DNA of 24,745 bases from an uncultured Collinsella sp. (GCA_902475375.1 CABRZC010000020.1:1-24745); one strand, 5' to 3'; positions 14,494 to 22,814 are shown, numbered from the stretch's first letter. Notes: generated by a model not told the origin, from the sequence alone. Numbers and translations are program-made.

Positions 14494-15423
14494 CTAAGCA
14501 GCGAGATCAGATGCGTCCTCAAAGGGACCCATGGGACGAGTAGCGCCGGCAACCGTGGTCACCAGGTCGCGGACGCGCGAGAACGTGGCGGCAGCCACCT
14601 CGTTGGCACGGCTGTAGTCGATGTCGCGTTCATACAACAACACGAGCGCACGGCCCATGCCATAGGTTCCCGCGGCGGCGGTCAGCGCCTTGACGGCAAA
14701 CCCAATATGCGGCGTCTGCTTTACCAGGGCGCGGGTGACGGCGCGGAGCACCAAGCCGCCGGCAAGCACGCCCGCGACCTCATAACCGCGCTCGGGCTTA
14801 ATACCGCGTCCAAAGATGGCCGCGAGCTCAAAGAGCATGCCCACCTGCGCCAGCGCCATAACGGGATAATCGGCCCCCGGCAAAAACACCAGCGCGCCCG
14901 TCGCCATATTGGTAAGCGCGCACGAGGTGATGATGCGGTTAGCGGCCGCAATACGCATAAAAGCAAAGTTCGCCGCAAAGGCCGTCTCCTTGTCCGTGCG
15001 ATCGAGAATCCAGCGGGCAAGCGTCTCGAGCAGATACGTCTTATCGGTGGCCGCCACCGCGCCGAGCATGGGCGTGGACTCCTGGATAAAAGGCACCTCG
15101 ACAGCAGACTCGGCCAGCACGCACACGGGGGCGCCGGCGATCACAAGCTCCTGTACAGCGCTCTCCAGACGGTCGGATCCGCACGAAAGGACCAGCACCA
15201 CGTCGGTATCGGTCTTGGGGACGATACGGTCCTCACCCAGGCGCTCAACGCGCACAATGCCAGACGTCGTCTGCGGCACGAAGGCATCGCGCACCGTCTC
15301 GACCAAAAAACGCGAGGCAGACGAATCGAGGTAGACGGACACGCGAACCGGCGTGTCGGAATCCTTCTTGGTGGTCGCGCCCATCTTAAAGACGCGGGTC
15401 AGCTTGTCCACGGGAATCTTCAT
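14494..15423 (-). CDS. DUF697 membrane-associated protein with possible pseudo-GTPase domain
   Basis: A 309-residue protein whose C-terminal half (about 148-270) matches the DUF697/YcjF pattern: NRIITSCALTNMATGALVFLPGADYPVMALAQ, then EVAGVLAGGLVLRAVTRALV, with hydrophobic helices able to insert in or lie on the membrane. The N-terminal part (about 24-140) alternates beta strands and helices like a small G domain (DTDVVLVLSC, then APVCVLAES) but has no GKS/T P-loop and no NKxD. The ATG at 15423 has GGAGGGG six bases upstream. It lies 18 bases after rodA and 10 before the radical SAM gene. DUF697 proteins are often fused to or paired with GTPases. Its function here is unknown. Confidence 0.8.
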   Translation of the reverse strand: MKIPVDKLTRVFKMGATTKKDSDTPVRVSVYLDSSASRFLVETVRDAFVPQTTSGIVRVERLGEDRIVPKTDTDVVLVLSCGSDRLESAVQELVIAGAPVCVLAESAVEVPFIQESTPMLGAVAATDKTYLLETLARWILDRTDKETAFAANFAFMRIAAANRIITSCALTNMATGALVFLPGADYPVMALAQVGMLFELAAIFGRGIKPERGYEVAGVLAGGLVLRAVTRALVKQTPHIGFAVKALTAAAGTYGMGRALVLLYERDIDYSRANEVAAATFSRVRDLVTTVAGATRPMGPFEDASDLAA

Positions 15424-15441
15424 AGCAAACCCCTCCAGCGG

Positions 15442-16668
15442 TTACGCGGCGCCCGAACGATGCCGCCATATGGATTGTACGATACCCACCGTCAGCAACT
15501 GGATCATCATCGAGGACGAACCGAAGCTAATGAACGGCAGCGGAATACCGGTAATCGGCATCATGCCGATGCACATGCCGATGTTCTCGAAGGTCTGGAA
15601 TGCCCACATGCCGACGATACCCACGCATGACAAGCGTAGGAACAGAGACTCACACTTAAAGGCGACGCGAGTCGTCGAGAACATGAGCAGCACGTACAGG
15701 CACAGCAGCAAAAAGGAGCCGCAGAAGCCAAAGGTCTCGGACAAAAAGGCAAAGACGAAGTCGGTGTGGAACTCGGGCAGAAAGCCACCGGCAGACTGCG
15801 TCGCATGGCCCAGACCTTTACCGAAAAAGCCACCCGAGCCGACGGCGATGAGCGATTGCTGCAAGTTGTAGGCATCGTCCGAATCGGCATTATCGGGGTC
15901 GATAAAGACGGTCAGTCGGTTCATCTGGTACTGCTTGATCAAAACGTCATGGCCCAAAAGAGAATCGAGCACAGAATCGAGCGCCAGGATGAGCGCCACC
16001 AAACCCACGAGCAGAGCCAAGGTCGACAGCACCCATTCGCGGCGCGCACCGCTCATGCAGATCACAACGGCACCCGACACCAACACGACCAGGCCCGAAC
16101 CTAGGTCGCCCATGGCGACGACGGCCAAAAACGGAACGGAAAGCATGCCGCAGAGCTTAATGTAGTCGCGGGCGGTATCGATGCGGCCGTTGTACTGCGA
16201 ACCAAGCGTGGCGATAAAGAAGATCGTGATGAGCTTGGCGAGCTCGACCGGCTGGAAGGTAAGACCGATACCGGGAATCTTGATCCAGCCCGTCATGCCC
16301 AGACCGCCCGTATAGGACAGCCCCGGAATCTTGGGCGAGAAAATCACAATGAGGTCGATGACGAGCAGCGCCGTCGAGAAGTTAGAGATGCCGCGCAGAT
16401 CGGTACGCCAGACGAGCACCGCAAGCACCGCACCGATGCCGATGCCCAACAGGTGGCGCGAAAATGAGGCGTCGGCCTTAAACTGCGATGCCGACCAAAT
16501 GATGATGGCACCATAGGCAACGAGTGCCAAGGTTGCCAGCAGCACGCCGATGTGCACCTTCTGGCGAAACGTGCCGCGCGAGGCCGAAAGCTGCTTGTTG
16601 ACACGGTCCAGGCTGCTGCGGGAACCGGTTTTAGTTGAGCGGAACAGGTCCGCCGGCGAAAAATCCAT
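15442..16668 (-). CDS. rodA: RodA, SEDS peptidoglycan polymerase
   Basis: Multi-pass SEDS glycosyltransferase that polymerises lipid II with its partner PBP2 in the rod complex. The 408 residues start with about 35 cytoplasmic residues, then roughly ten hydrophobic segments. Family marks are GLTFQPVELAKL (135-146), the extracytoplasmic loop RLTVFIDPDN (251-260) with the conserved Asp-Pro, QQSLIAVGSGGFFGKGLGHATQ (270-291) and the C-terminal PITGIPLPFISFGSSSM. The ATG at 16668 is preceded by TAGGAGG, in which the first three bases are the mrdA stop codon, so translation is tightly coupled to PBP2. The Asp257-Pro pair lies in the loop that carries the catalytic Asp in known RodA proteins. Confidence 0.96.
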   Translation of the reverse strand: MDFSPADLFRSTKTGSRSSLDRVNKQLSASRGTFRQKVHIGVLLATLALVAYGAIIIWSASQFKADASFSRHLLGIGIGAVLAVLVWRTDLRGISNFSTALLVIDLIVIFSPKIPGLSYTGGLGMTGWIKIPGIGLTFQPVELAKLITIFFIATLGSQYNGRIDTARDYIKLCGMLSVPFLAVVAMGDLGSGLVVLVSGAVVICMSGARREWVLSTLALLVGLVALILALDSVLDSLLGHDVLIKQYQMNRLTVFIDPDNADSDDAYNLQQSLIAVGSGGFFGKGLGHATQSAGGFLPEFHTDFVFAFLSETFGFCGSFLLLCLYVLLMFSTTRVAFKCESLFLRLSCVGIVGMWAFQTFENIGMCIGMMPITGIPLPFISFGSSSMMIQLLTVGIVQSIWRHRSGAA

Positions 16669-16677
16669 CGCAACCTC

Positions 16678-18747
16678 CTATCGAACCGAAGAATCGCCCG
16701 TGGCAGAAGATGTGTCGGGCTCGTCATAAATGGCACCGAGGACATCGCGCACGACGTGCAGCGCGGTATCGGAGCCACCACCGCCCTGTTCCAAGACAGT
16801 GACAATCACGTACTTGGGCTCATCGGCCGGCGCGTAGGCGCAAAACCACGCGTAATCGTCCTCGCCGCTCTTCTCGCCCGTGCCGGACTTGCCGTAGACC
16901 GTGGGGGTCAAGGAGTTAAAGTGTGCGGCGGTCGAAGTCGACGCCGAGTAAATCACATCGTGCATGCCGTTGCGGACCAGCGCAAGATCAGCATCGTTGT
17001 TAATTTGAGCCTCAAGGCGCTTCTTTTTGCCCTTGCCGTTGTACTTGTAGGCATCGCCGTCGCCATCACGCGAGACAGCAGACAAGAACACATGCGGCAC
17101 ATACTGTTTGCCGCCGTTGGCAAGGCCCATGTAGGCACACGCCATCTGCAGCGGCGTCACCAAAATGTCGCCCTGGCCGATAGCGATGTTAGTCATATCG
17201 CCGGCATTCCACTTGCGGTCCTCGGCCGAGGCGTCGGTAAAGTAGGACTCTTTCCACTTGGCGTCAGGAATGCGACCGGTGCCCTCACTTGGCAGATCGA
17301 TGCCGCAGGTCTTGCCCAGGCCCCAACGGCGAAAGACCTCTTGCAGACCCTCGGGATGCTGGTCGTTGTAGAAAAACGCCTTACCCATATCGTAAAACAC
17401 GGGGTCGCACGAGTTGGCGATACCGGATTGCAGCGTCATAGTGCCGTGACCGGAATGCAGCCAGCAGTACTTACCCCATGACTTGCCCAGGCCCGTCCAA
17501 TAGCCCGTGCAGTTCGTGGTCTGGCCTGAGGTATAGGTTCCAAACTCAAGACCGGCCAGAGCCGAGAGCGGCTTGATGGTCGAAGCCGACATATACTGGC
17601 CGCTAATGGCGCGGTTGAGCAGCGGATGCGAACCCTTGTCGTCGTTGAGCTCGGTCCACACGTCGTTGGAAACGCCGCCGATGAACACCGACGGATCAAA
17701 CTTGGGCTCGCTTGCCATACCCAGAATCTCACCATTGTTGGGATCGAGGCACACCACGGCGCCGTTGCCGGCATCGCTATGACCCGTGGTCTTGGCAAGC
17801 TCAATGGCATTCGCCAGAGCCGTCTCGCAGGCCTGTTGAATCTTAAGATCCAGCGTAAGCTTAATGTCAGAACCGGCCTTGGCGGGAACGGCGCCGGCTT
17901 GACCGGTCACATTACCCGAGGCGTCAACTTTCACGGTCTGCTCACCACGAATGCCCTGCAGCAGATTTTCGTAGTAAATCTCTACGCCCGCCTGGCCCAC
18001 AATATCGCCCGATTGATACGAGATCTGGCCAGCCGCGCTATCGCTGCCGTCCGACGACTTCTTGTTCTGCGCCTCGAGCTGCTCGGAGGTAATGGTGCCG
18101 GTATAGCCCAAGATATGGCAGGCGGTCTCGCCATACGGGTATTGGCGCTCGGTGCGCTCGGCGATCTTCACGCCGGGAAACTCACCGGCGTGCTCCTGAA
18201 TGTAGGCGACAGTAGAGCGGCGCACGTCAGTCGCGATCGTATGCAGGCTCTGCGCGCCTTCGGAATTGTCCTGGATGTTGCGCAGCACCGCGATATACGG
18301 CATGCCGAGCACGTTGGCAAGATGACGCACCAGTACCTTGTCGTCGGCAAGGTCGCGATAGGCGACGACGGCGAGCGAGGGGCGGTTTTGCACCAGCGCG
18401 ACGCCGTTGCGGTCCAAGATGCGGCCACGCACGGCAGGCGTGGTAACGGTACGGGTCTGATTGCTCTTGGCCTGCTTGTCGTAGTAGTCCGACGAGACCA
18501 TCTGCATGCCCCACAGCTTAACGGCAAGCGCGGCAAACATCGCACCCACGCCCGCGGTGAGGATGGAAAAGCGGCCCTTGAAGGCCGTAGCGGCCGTATT
18601 GCCCTCGCCCTCGGTGGCGCGCGGGGCCGTTCCGTGCTGCGTGTCGTAGGTAAAGCGGGAGTCGCCGCGTCGCATGATGACCAGCGCGACCACAATGGCC
18701 ACGACCAGGACGATGCCAGCGACAACAACCGTCAACTGGGAAGACAT
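16678..18747 (-). CDS. mrdA: Penicillin-binding protein 2 (class B transpeptidase)
   Basis: Monofunctional DD-transpeptidase that crosslinks glycan made by RodA. It has a dimerisation domain with RGRILDRNG (107-115) and the transpeptidase motifs S389-T-I-K392, S446-C-D448 and K620-S-G-T623, all intact. At 689 residues it is near normal length. The N-terminus is unusual in having two hydrophobic stretches, at about 4-25 and 60-80, separated by about 35 polar residues with RR at 26-27. One membrane anchor is typical. The C-terminal 15 residues are Asp/Ser rich. The ATG at 18747 has GGGGAGG seven bases upstream. It lies between mreD and rodA. Confidence 0.95.
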   Translation of the reverse strand: MSSQLTVVVAGIVLVVAIVVALVIMRRGDSRFTYDTQHGTAPRATEGEGNTAATAFKGRFSILTAGVGAMFAALAVKLWGMQMVSSDYYDKQAKSNQTRTVTTPAVRGRILDRNGVALVQNRPSLAVVAYRDLADDKVLVRHLANVLGMPYIAVLRNIQDNSEGAQSLHTIATDVRRSTVAYIQEHAGEFPGVKIAERTERQYPYGETACHILGYTGTITSEQLEAQNKKSSDGSDSAAGQISYQSGDIVGQAGVEIYYENLLQGIRGEQTVKVDASGNVTGQAGAVPAKAGSDIKLTLDLKIQQACETALANAIELAKTTGHSDAGNGAVVCLDPNNGEILGMASEPKFDPSVFIGGVSNDVWTELNDDKGSHPLLNRAISGQYMSASTIKPLSALAGLEFGTYTSGQTTNCTGYWTGLGKSWGKYCWLHSGHGTMTLQSGIANSCDPVFYDMGKAFFYNDQHPEGLQEVFRRWGLGKTCGIDLPSEGTGRIPDAKWKESYFTDASAEDRKWNAGDMTNIAIGQGDILVTPLQMACAYMGLANGGKQYVPHVFLSAVSRDGDGDAYKYNGKGKKKRLEAQINNDADLALVRNGMHDVIYSASTSTAAHFNSLTPTVYGKSGTGEKSGEDDYAWFCAYAPADEPKYVIVTVLEQGGGGSDTALHVVRDVLGAIYDEPDTSSATGDSSVR

Positions 18748-18760
18748 CTACAGACCTCCC

Positions 18761-19327
18761 CTATTTGAGCTTACGGGTCTTGGGCTTAAAGCGCATACCC
18801 GTCTGACGCCCACCGCGCGCGGAGAACCCATAGCCAGACTGCGGCGCGACGCCGGACATCAAAAACGGAACGGCGACCAGGCCGGTCAGAATCGAGGACG
18901 GCAGGGCGTGTCCAAAGATCGCCACGACAAAACTCGATTCCAGTCCCATAAACAGCAAGATAATGCTGTAGATCACGTTAATGGCAAGCGCAAAGGCGCC
19001 CACCGTGATGCCGCGAGCGCTCGGGGTGCCTCCCGTCTGACCGGCGGCACTGTGTGTCAGGGCAAAGCTGCCCACTGTCAGCAACAGCGACATCACGCCC
19101 ACCGGCACGGCTGCCGACAGGTCGTAGAACAGGCCACTGCAAAAACCGCAGATGACGGCCCGCGTGGGATCGCCCGAAAACACACTCAGGCACACCAGGA
19201 TAATCATAAAGTTGACGCGACCGCCCGCGATGGAGATCTGCGGCGCCAAGCCCGCCTGCAGCAGGACGCAGACAATGGCGGCAATCGCAAAAGTGCGGGA
19301 GCCAGTCCCCTGTTCGTGTAGATCCAT
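18761..19327 (-). CDS. mreD: Rod shape-determining protein MreD
   Basis: Small multi-pass membrane protein of the elongasome, 188 residues. It has about five hydrophobic segments and the family-like stretch VNFMIILVCLSVFSGDPTRA, then GFCSGLFYDLSAAVPVGVMS. The C-terminus is basic (RKLK). I choose the second ATG, at 19327, because GGGAGG lies seven bases before it and only one base before the first ATG at 19333. The mreC stop TAG joins directly onto this GGGAGG. Identification rests on topology and position between mreC and mrdA as much as on sequence. Confidence 0.92.
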   Translation of the reverse strand: MDLHEQGTGSRTFAIAAIVCVLLQAGLAPQISIAGGRVNFMIILVCLSVFSGDPTRAVICGFCSGLFYDLSAAVPVGVMSLLLTVGSFALTHSAAGQTGGTPSARGITVGAFALAINVIYSIILLFMGLESSFVVAIFGHALPSSILTGLVAVPFLMSGVAPQSGYGFSARGGRQTGMRFKPKTRKLK

Positions 19328-19339
19328 GGACATGCCTCC

Positions 19340-20338
19340 CTATTCGCTCGAGCCCGAGTCAGTCGTGTCGGACGCATCGGAGTTTTCATCCGAGCTTTCA
19401 TCTTTGGACTTGGTGGCCGCATCGCGCGAGGTGCCCTGCGGCGTACTGTTGGCGCTGCTCACATCCTCGTCCGAAGCCGACTGCTCATCGGTCAGCGACG
19501 TAATGACCAGCACTTCCTCGTTGTTTTCGGCCGTTGTCTGAGCGCGCACGACGATGGTGTAGTACACATCGTTGGCAGACTTCTCCACCGACGAGACCGT
19601 ACCGAGCGGCAGGCCCTTGGGGAATACGCCGCCGATGCCCGAGGTCACGATGATATCGCCCACCTTCACGTCGGAGTCGACACTCACGTGCTCCAGGCGC
19701 AGGGTACCGTCGGGCTGCCCCTGCAGCATGCCCTGAGCACGCGTATCCTGCACCATGGCGGACACACCCGAGTTCTCATCACTAATCAGGCGGACGGTGG
19801 AGGTCTTGGCCGAAACCTCGATAATCTGACCGATGACACCGGCAGAACTCGTCACGGGCATGTTGATGGTAAGACCGTCGGCAGAACCTTTGTCGATGGT
19901 AACGGTCGAGGTCCAGGCATCGCCCGACGCGCCGACAATGCGAGCCGCGGTGGACTTGAGGTTGTAGGTCGACTGAAGACCGACCAGGCTCTCGAGTCGC
20001 TCGGCGGTCTTTTGAGCCTCGGAGAGCTCGGCAACCTTTGACGTCAGGACCTCGTTTTGCTTCTTAAGCTCGTCGAGGGTGTCTTGCGAAGCCGTAAGGT
20101 TTGAGAACACGTTTCCGATTGCGTTAAAGGGCGCGGCCACAGCCGAGCCCACAAAACGCACCGGCGAGGTAATCGTCGTCACGCCAGAACGCACGGCATG
20201 AATCGGTCCCGCCTCACCCTCGCGAATGTAAAACGTAAGCAGCAGCACCGAAATTACGCTGAAAACAATCAACGGGCGCATACCCGTTGATTGTCGCTTG
20301 GTATTCAGATTTGAAGAGAAACCCGAAGATCGTGCCAA
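19340..20338 (-). CDS. mreC: Rod shape-determining protein MreC
   Basis: Bitopic protein that scaffolds PBP2 outside the membrane. One membrane helix (about 21-37) is followed by a coiled coil (about 82-118, with LDELKKQNEVLTSKVAELSEAQ) and the two beta domains (about 125-280, including DKGSADGLTINMPVTSSAGVIGQ and GDIIVTSGIGGVFPKGLPLG). A tail of about 50 residues rich in Ser, Asp and Glu ends the 332-residue protein and should lie outside the cell. The start is TTG at 20338 with AGGTGG seven bases upstream; the first in-frame ATG would fall at the edge of the membrane helix. It follows mreB by 21 bases. Confidence 0.95.
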   Translation of the reverse strand: MARSSGFSSNLNTKRQSTGMRPLIVFSVISVLLLTFYIREGEAGPIHAVRSGVTTITSPVRFVGSAVAAPFNAIGNVFSNLTASQDTLDELKKQNEVLTSKVAELSEAQKTAERLESLVGLQSTYNLKSTAARIVGASGDAWTSTVTIDKGSADGLTINMPVTSSAGVIGQIIEVSAKTSTVRLISDENSGVSAMVQDTRAQGMLQGQPDGTLRLEHVSVDSDVKVGDIIVTSGIGGVFPKGLPLGTVSSVEKSANDVYYTIVVRAQTTAENNEEVLVITSLTDEQSASDEDVSSANSTPQGTSRDAATKSKDESSDENSDASDTTDSGSSE

Positions 20339-20359
20339 ATGGAATCCACCTTTTGGAAA

Positions 20360-21403
20360 TTAAGCATTGGTCTGGACGAAGCCACCGTCAAACGCGTTGG
20401 CCTCGAGCACGCGGGCGCAGCCGTTGACGACGTTGTCGAGCGCCGTAGGGCTGACGTTGACCGAAACGCCGGTCTCGTCGCGCAGACGCACGTCGAGGCC
20501 GCGCAGCAGCGCACCGCCGCCAGTCAACAGGATGCCGTAGTACATAAGATCCGAGGCAAGATCGGGCGGCGTGGCGTCGAGGGCGTCCTTGACGGCCTTG
20601 GCCATCTCGTCGAGCGGCTTGTTGAGCGCGCGACGAATCTCCTCGCTCTCGATGCGCACGGTCTTGGGCAGGCCCGTGATCACGTCGCGGCCGTTGACCT
20701 CGACGTCGAGCTCGTCCTTGAGCGGCACGGCAGAACCGACCTTGATCTTGATGTCCTCGGCCGTGCGCTCGCCGATAGCCAGGTTATAGGCATCGCGAAC
20801 GTGGGTAAGGATGGCCTGATCAAACTCGTCACCGGCAATGCGGATGGACTGCGACACGACGATACCGCCCATGGCGATAACGGCGACCTCGGTGGTACCG
20901 CCACCGATATCGATGACCATGGAGCCGGTGGGCTCCTCGACAGGCAAGTCGGCGCCGATGGCAGCAGCCATGGGCTCCTCGATCAGGTATGCCTGGCGGG
21001 CACCGGCCTGAATCGTAGCCTCAAAAACAGCGCGCTTCTCGACCGACGTGACGCCGGAGGGGACGCAGACGACGACGCGCGGACGCGGCGTCCACGGATA
21101 GCGCTTCTCGGACGCCTTGTCGATAAAATAGCGAAGCATGGCCTCGGTAACGTCGAAGTCGGCGATAACGCCGTCCTTAAGGGGACGCACAGCCACAATG
21201 TTACCGGGCGTACGGCCGAGCATGCGCTTTGCCTCGATACCGACAGCCAGGATGCGCTCATCGTTCTTGTCGATGGCGACAACGGAGGGCTCGCGAATGA
21301 CGATGCCCTTGCCGCGCACGGAGACAAGCGTGTTGGCGGTGCCGAGGTCGATGGCAAGATCGCCCGCATAGCTACCGAAGAACATATCCATCAAAGAAAA
21401 CAA
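20360..21403 (-). CDS. mreB: Actin-like rod shape protein MreB
   Basis: Bacterial actin that directs lateral wall synthesis. All nucleotide-binding elements are present in 347 residues: phosphate-1 GDLAIDLGTANTLV (14-27), phosphate-2 IDIGGGTTEV (about 164-173) and the adenosine motif ILLTGGGALLRG (about 294-305). The initiator is TTG at 21403, with AGGAG five bases upstream; ATG codons at residues 5 and 7 lie too far from this site. The hydrophobic N-terminus (MFSLMDMFFG) could serve as a membrane-binding amphipathic segment. It heads the mre-mrd-rod operon. Actinobacteria with polar growth often lack MreB, so its presence fits a Coriobacteriia-like host. Confidence 0.97.
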   Translation of the reverse strand: MFSLMDMFFGSYAGDLAIDLGTANTLVSVRGKGIVIREPSVVAIDKNDERILAVGIEAKRMLGRTPGNIVAVRPLKDGVIADFDVTEAMLRYFIDKASEKRYPWTPRPRVVVCVPSGVTSVEKRAVFEATIQAGARQAYLIEEPMAAAIGADLPVEEPTGSMVIDIGGGTTEVAVIAMGGIVVSQSIRIAGDEFDQAILTHVRDAYNLAIGERTAEDIKIKVGSAVPLKDELDVEVNGRDVITGLPKTVRIESEEIRRALNKPLDEMAKAVKDALDATPPDLASDLMYYGILLTGGGALLRGLDVRLRDETGVSVNVSPTALDNVVNGCARVLEANAFDGGFVQTNA

Positions 21404-21448
21404 CGCAACTCCTGATGTGTTGGATGATTGCTGGAAAACTACTAGCCC

Positions 21449-21477
21449 ATCATACTAGCGCAAGCCCGGCACTTCAC
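21449..21477 (-). promoter_or_regulatory. Candidate promoter of the mreBCD-mrdA-rodA operon
   Basis: On the minus strand TATGAT (complement of 21449-21454, 5/6) lies 17 bases after GTGAAG (complement of 21472-21477, 3/6). The leader would be about 40 bases. The -35 box is inside the right-hand hairpin at 21464-21496. The -35 match is weak, and transcription could also come from upstream. Confidence 0.45.
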
Positions 21478-21496
21478 TTGCGGTGAAGCACCGGGC
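21464..21496 (-). terminator. Strong hairpin after the TPR gene, no T-run
   Basis: A 14-base-pair stem (12 Watson-Crick and two G-U pairs on the transcript) with a five-base loop CGCAA lies 22 bases after the TPR gene stop. The sequence after it, TTGCGCTAG, has no T-run. It may be a weak or Rho-assisted terminator, an mRNA 3'-end stabiliser, or a regulatory structure between the TPR gene and mreB. Confidence 0.5.
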
Positions 21497-21518
21497 AGCG
21501 CCAAATCTCATAAGGTCA

Positions 21519-22814
21519 CTACTGGTTGTCAGCAGCCGAGAGATCGATGTCGAGCGAGGAGACGGCCCAACCGATATGGTTGTCGGAGCGCACGAACTTG
21601 ACGGTGTACTCCTGCTCGCCGCCCTTGGACAGCGACGCCTTGACCTTGGCAGTGGTCTCGGTCATAGACTGGTCCATGCCCTCAATGGAGACGGTGGCGC
21701 CCTGCGGAATCGAGGAAATGATCATCGACTTGGCGTCCTCGGACAGGCTGGAGGCAAGACAGGACTCGGCCTTGGCGGTATCGCCGTCACCTGCGGCCTG
21801 GAACAGGTCGGTGACAACAGACTCCTGCGAGGGGAAGCCCAGGCCGCGCGTGTAGGCAAAGCCAAGACCGCCTGCGGCAATGACGATCAGCAGAAGCAGC
21901 ACCAAGAAGACCTTGAGGCCCGTGTGGCGATGGCGACGACGGACCTTAGCCTCCTTGCGGTCCTGCTGAACCATCTCGGACTCAGACAGGGTGAAGAAGC
22001 CGGTGTCCGATGGGTCGGGCATAAACTGACCGGTAGCACCCGTGGGGTCGAGCGGGTCGACGGCGGGAGCATCCATCGCGGGAGCCGGCGCCGTGGCCAT
22101 GGCCGTCTGGGCCGAAAGCGCAGCGAGGGAATCGTGCACGCGGGCAAGCTCGTCGGCCTGCTCGGGCGTGAGCTGGTAGATGCCATCGGCGGTGGCGGCG
22201 TTAAAGGCATCGAGCGCGTCAGAGGGGCGACCGGCGGCAGAGAGCGCCTCGCCCATACCGGCGTTAAGCGCACGCGTGTCATCGCGCGGACCGGCAAAGT
22301 CAATGGCCGTGCGGTAGGTCTCTACGGCGTCTGCCGGACGGCCGAGCTTAATGAAGCAGCGGCCAAGATCGCCAAGGGCGGCGGCGGGAGCCGGGTTGGC
22401 ACCATCGATGGCGGCTTGACGGAAGGCAGTGCCGGCGTTGGCATAATCGCCCGACTGGAACAGGGCGTTGCCCAGACCCAGATAGGCCTTAAACGGCGTG
22501 GCATAGGATGCATCCTGCGTTGCGGCAGAGAACGCCTGGGCTGCAGTCACATAGTCACCCACGGCAGCAAGCGCCTTGCCGCGGTTGGTGAGCAGCGCGC
22601 CGCGCTTGCCATAGGTACCGTCGTTGAGGGCGGCGGCGTAGGCCTCGGCGGCCTCGGCATACATGCCCAGGTGCATCAAGGCGTTGCCGCGCAGATGATC
22701 GGCCTCGCCCATAATCTCGCTGGGGGTCTTTGCCGCACCGAGCATCTGGGCGGCAGCGGAATAATCACCCGCGCGATAAGCGGCGCGGCCCTGTTGGATC
22801 AGCTGGCTATTCAA
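21519..22814 (-). CDS. TPR-repeat membrane protein with extracytoplasmic C-terminal domain
   Basis: A 431-residue protein not matched to a named gene. The first 210 residues are tetratricopeptide-like repeats (helix pairs such as GDYSAAAQML, GMYAEAAEAYAAAL, GDYVTAAQAF, GDYANAGTAF, GRPADAVETY, GRPSDALDAF). A Pro/Ala/Asp-rich linker (about 236-275) follows, then a basic stop-transfer KVRRRHRH (290-297), one membrane helix (300-320) and a 110-residue C-terminal domain that should be outside. The latter resembles small DUF4878-like folds in its spacing, but this is weak. The start is TTG at 22814 with AAAGGGG six bases upstream. It follows the prolyl isomerase by 11 bases and is probably co-transcribed. 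Binding cytoplasmic partners by TPRs while sensing something outside is an inference. Confidence 0.85.
   Translation of the reverse strand: MNSQLIQQGRAAYRAGDYSAAAQMLGAAKTPSEIMGEADHLRGNALMHLGMYAEAAEAYAAALNDGTYGKRGALLTNRGKALAAVGDYVTAAQAFSAATQDASYATPFKAYLGLGNALFQSGDYANAGTAFRQAAIDGANPAPAAALGDLGRCFIKLGRPADAVETYRTAIDFAGPRDDTRALNAGMGEALSAAGRPSDALDAFNAATADGIYQLTPEQADELARVHDSLAALSAQTAMATAPAPAMDAPAVDPLDPTGATGQFMPDPSDTGFFTLSESEMVQQDRKEAKVRRRHRHTGLKVFLVLLLLIVIAAGGLGFAYTRGLGFPSQESVVTDLFQAAGDGDTAKAESCLASSLSEDAKSMIISSIPQGATVSIEGMDQSMTETTAKVKASLSKGGEQEYTVKFVRSDNHIGWAVSSLDIDLSAADNQ

Noticed and set aside
13513..15630. 705-residue plus-strand reading frame opposite the radical SAM, DUF697 and rodA genes
   Set aside because: It crosses three real genes and their junctions, has Arg/His/Gly-rich low-complexity composition and has no ribosome-binding site or recognisable motif.
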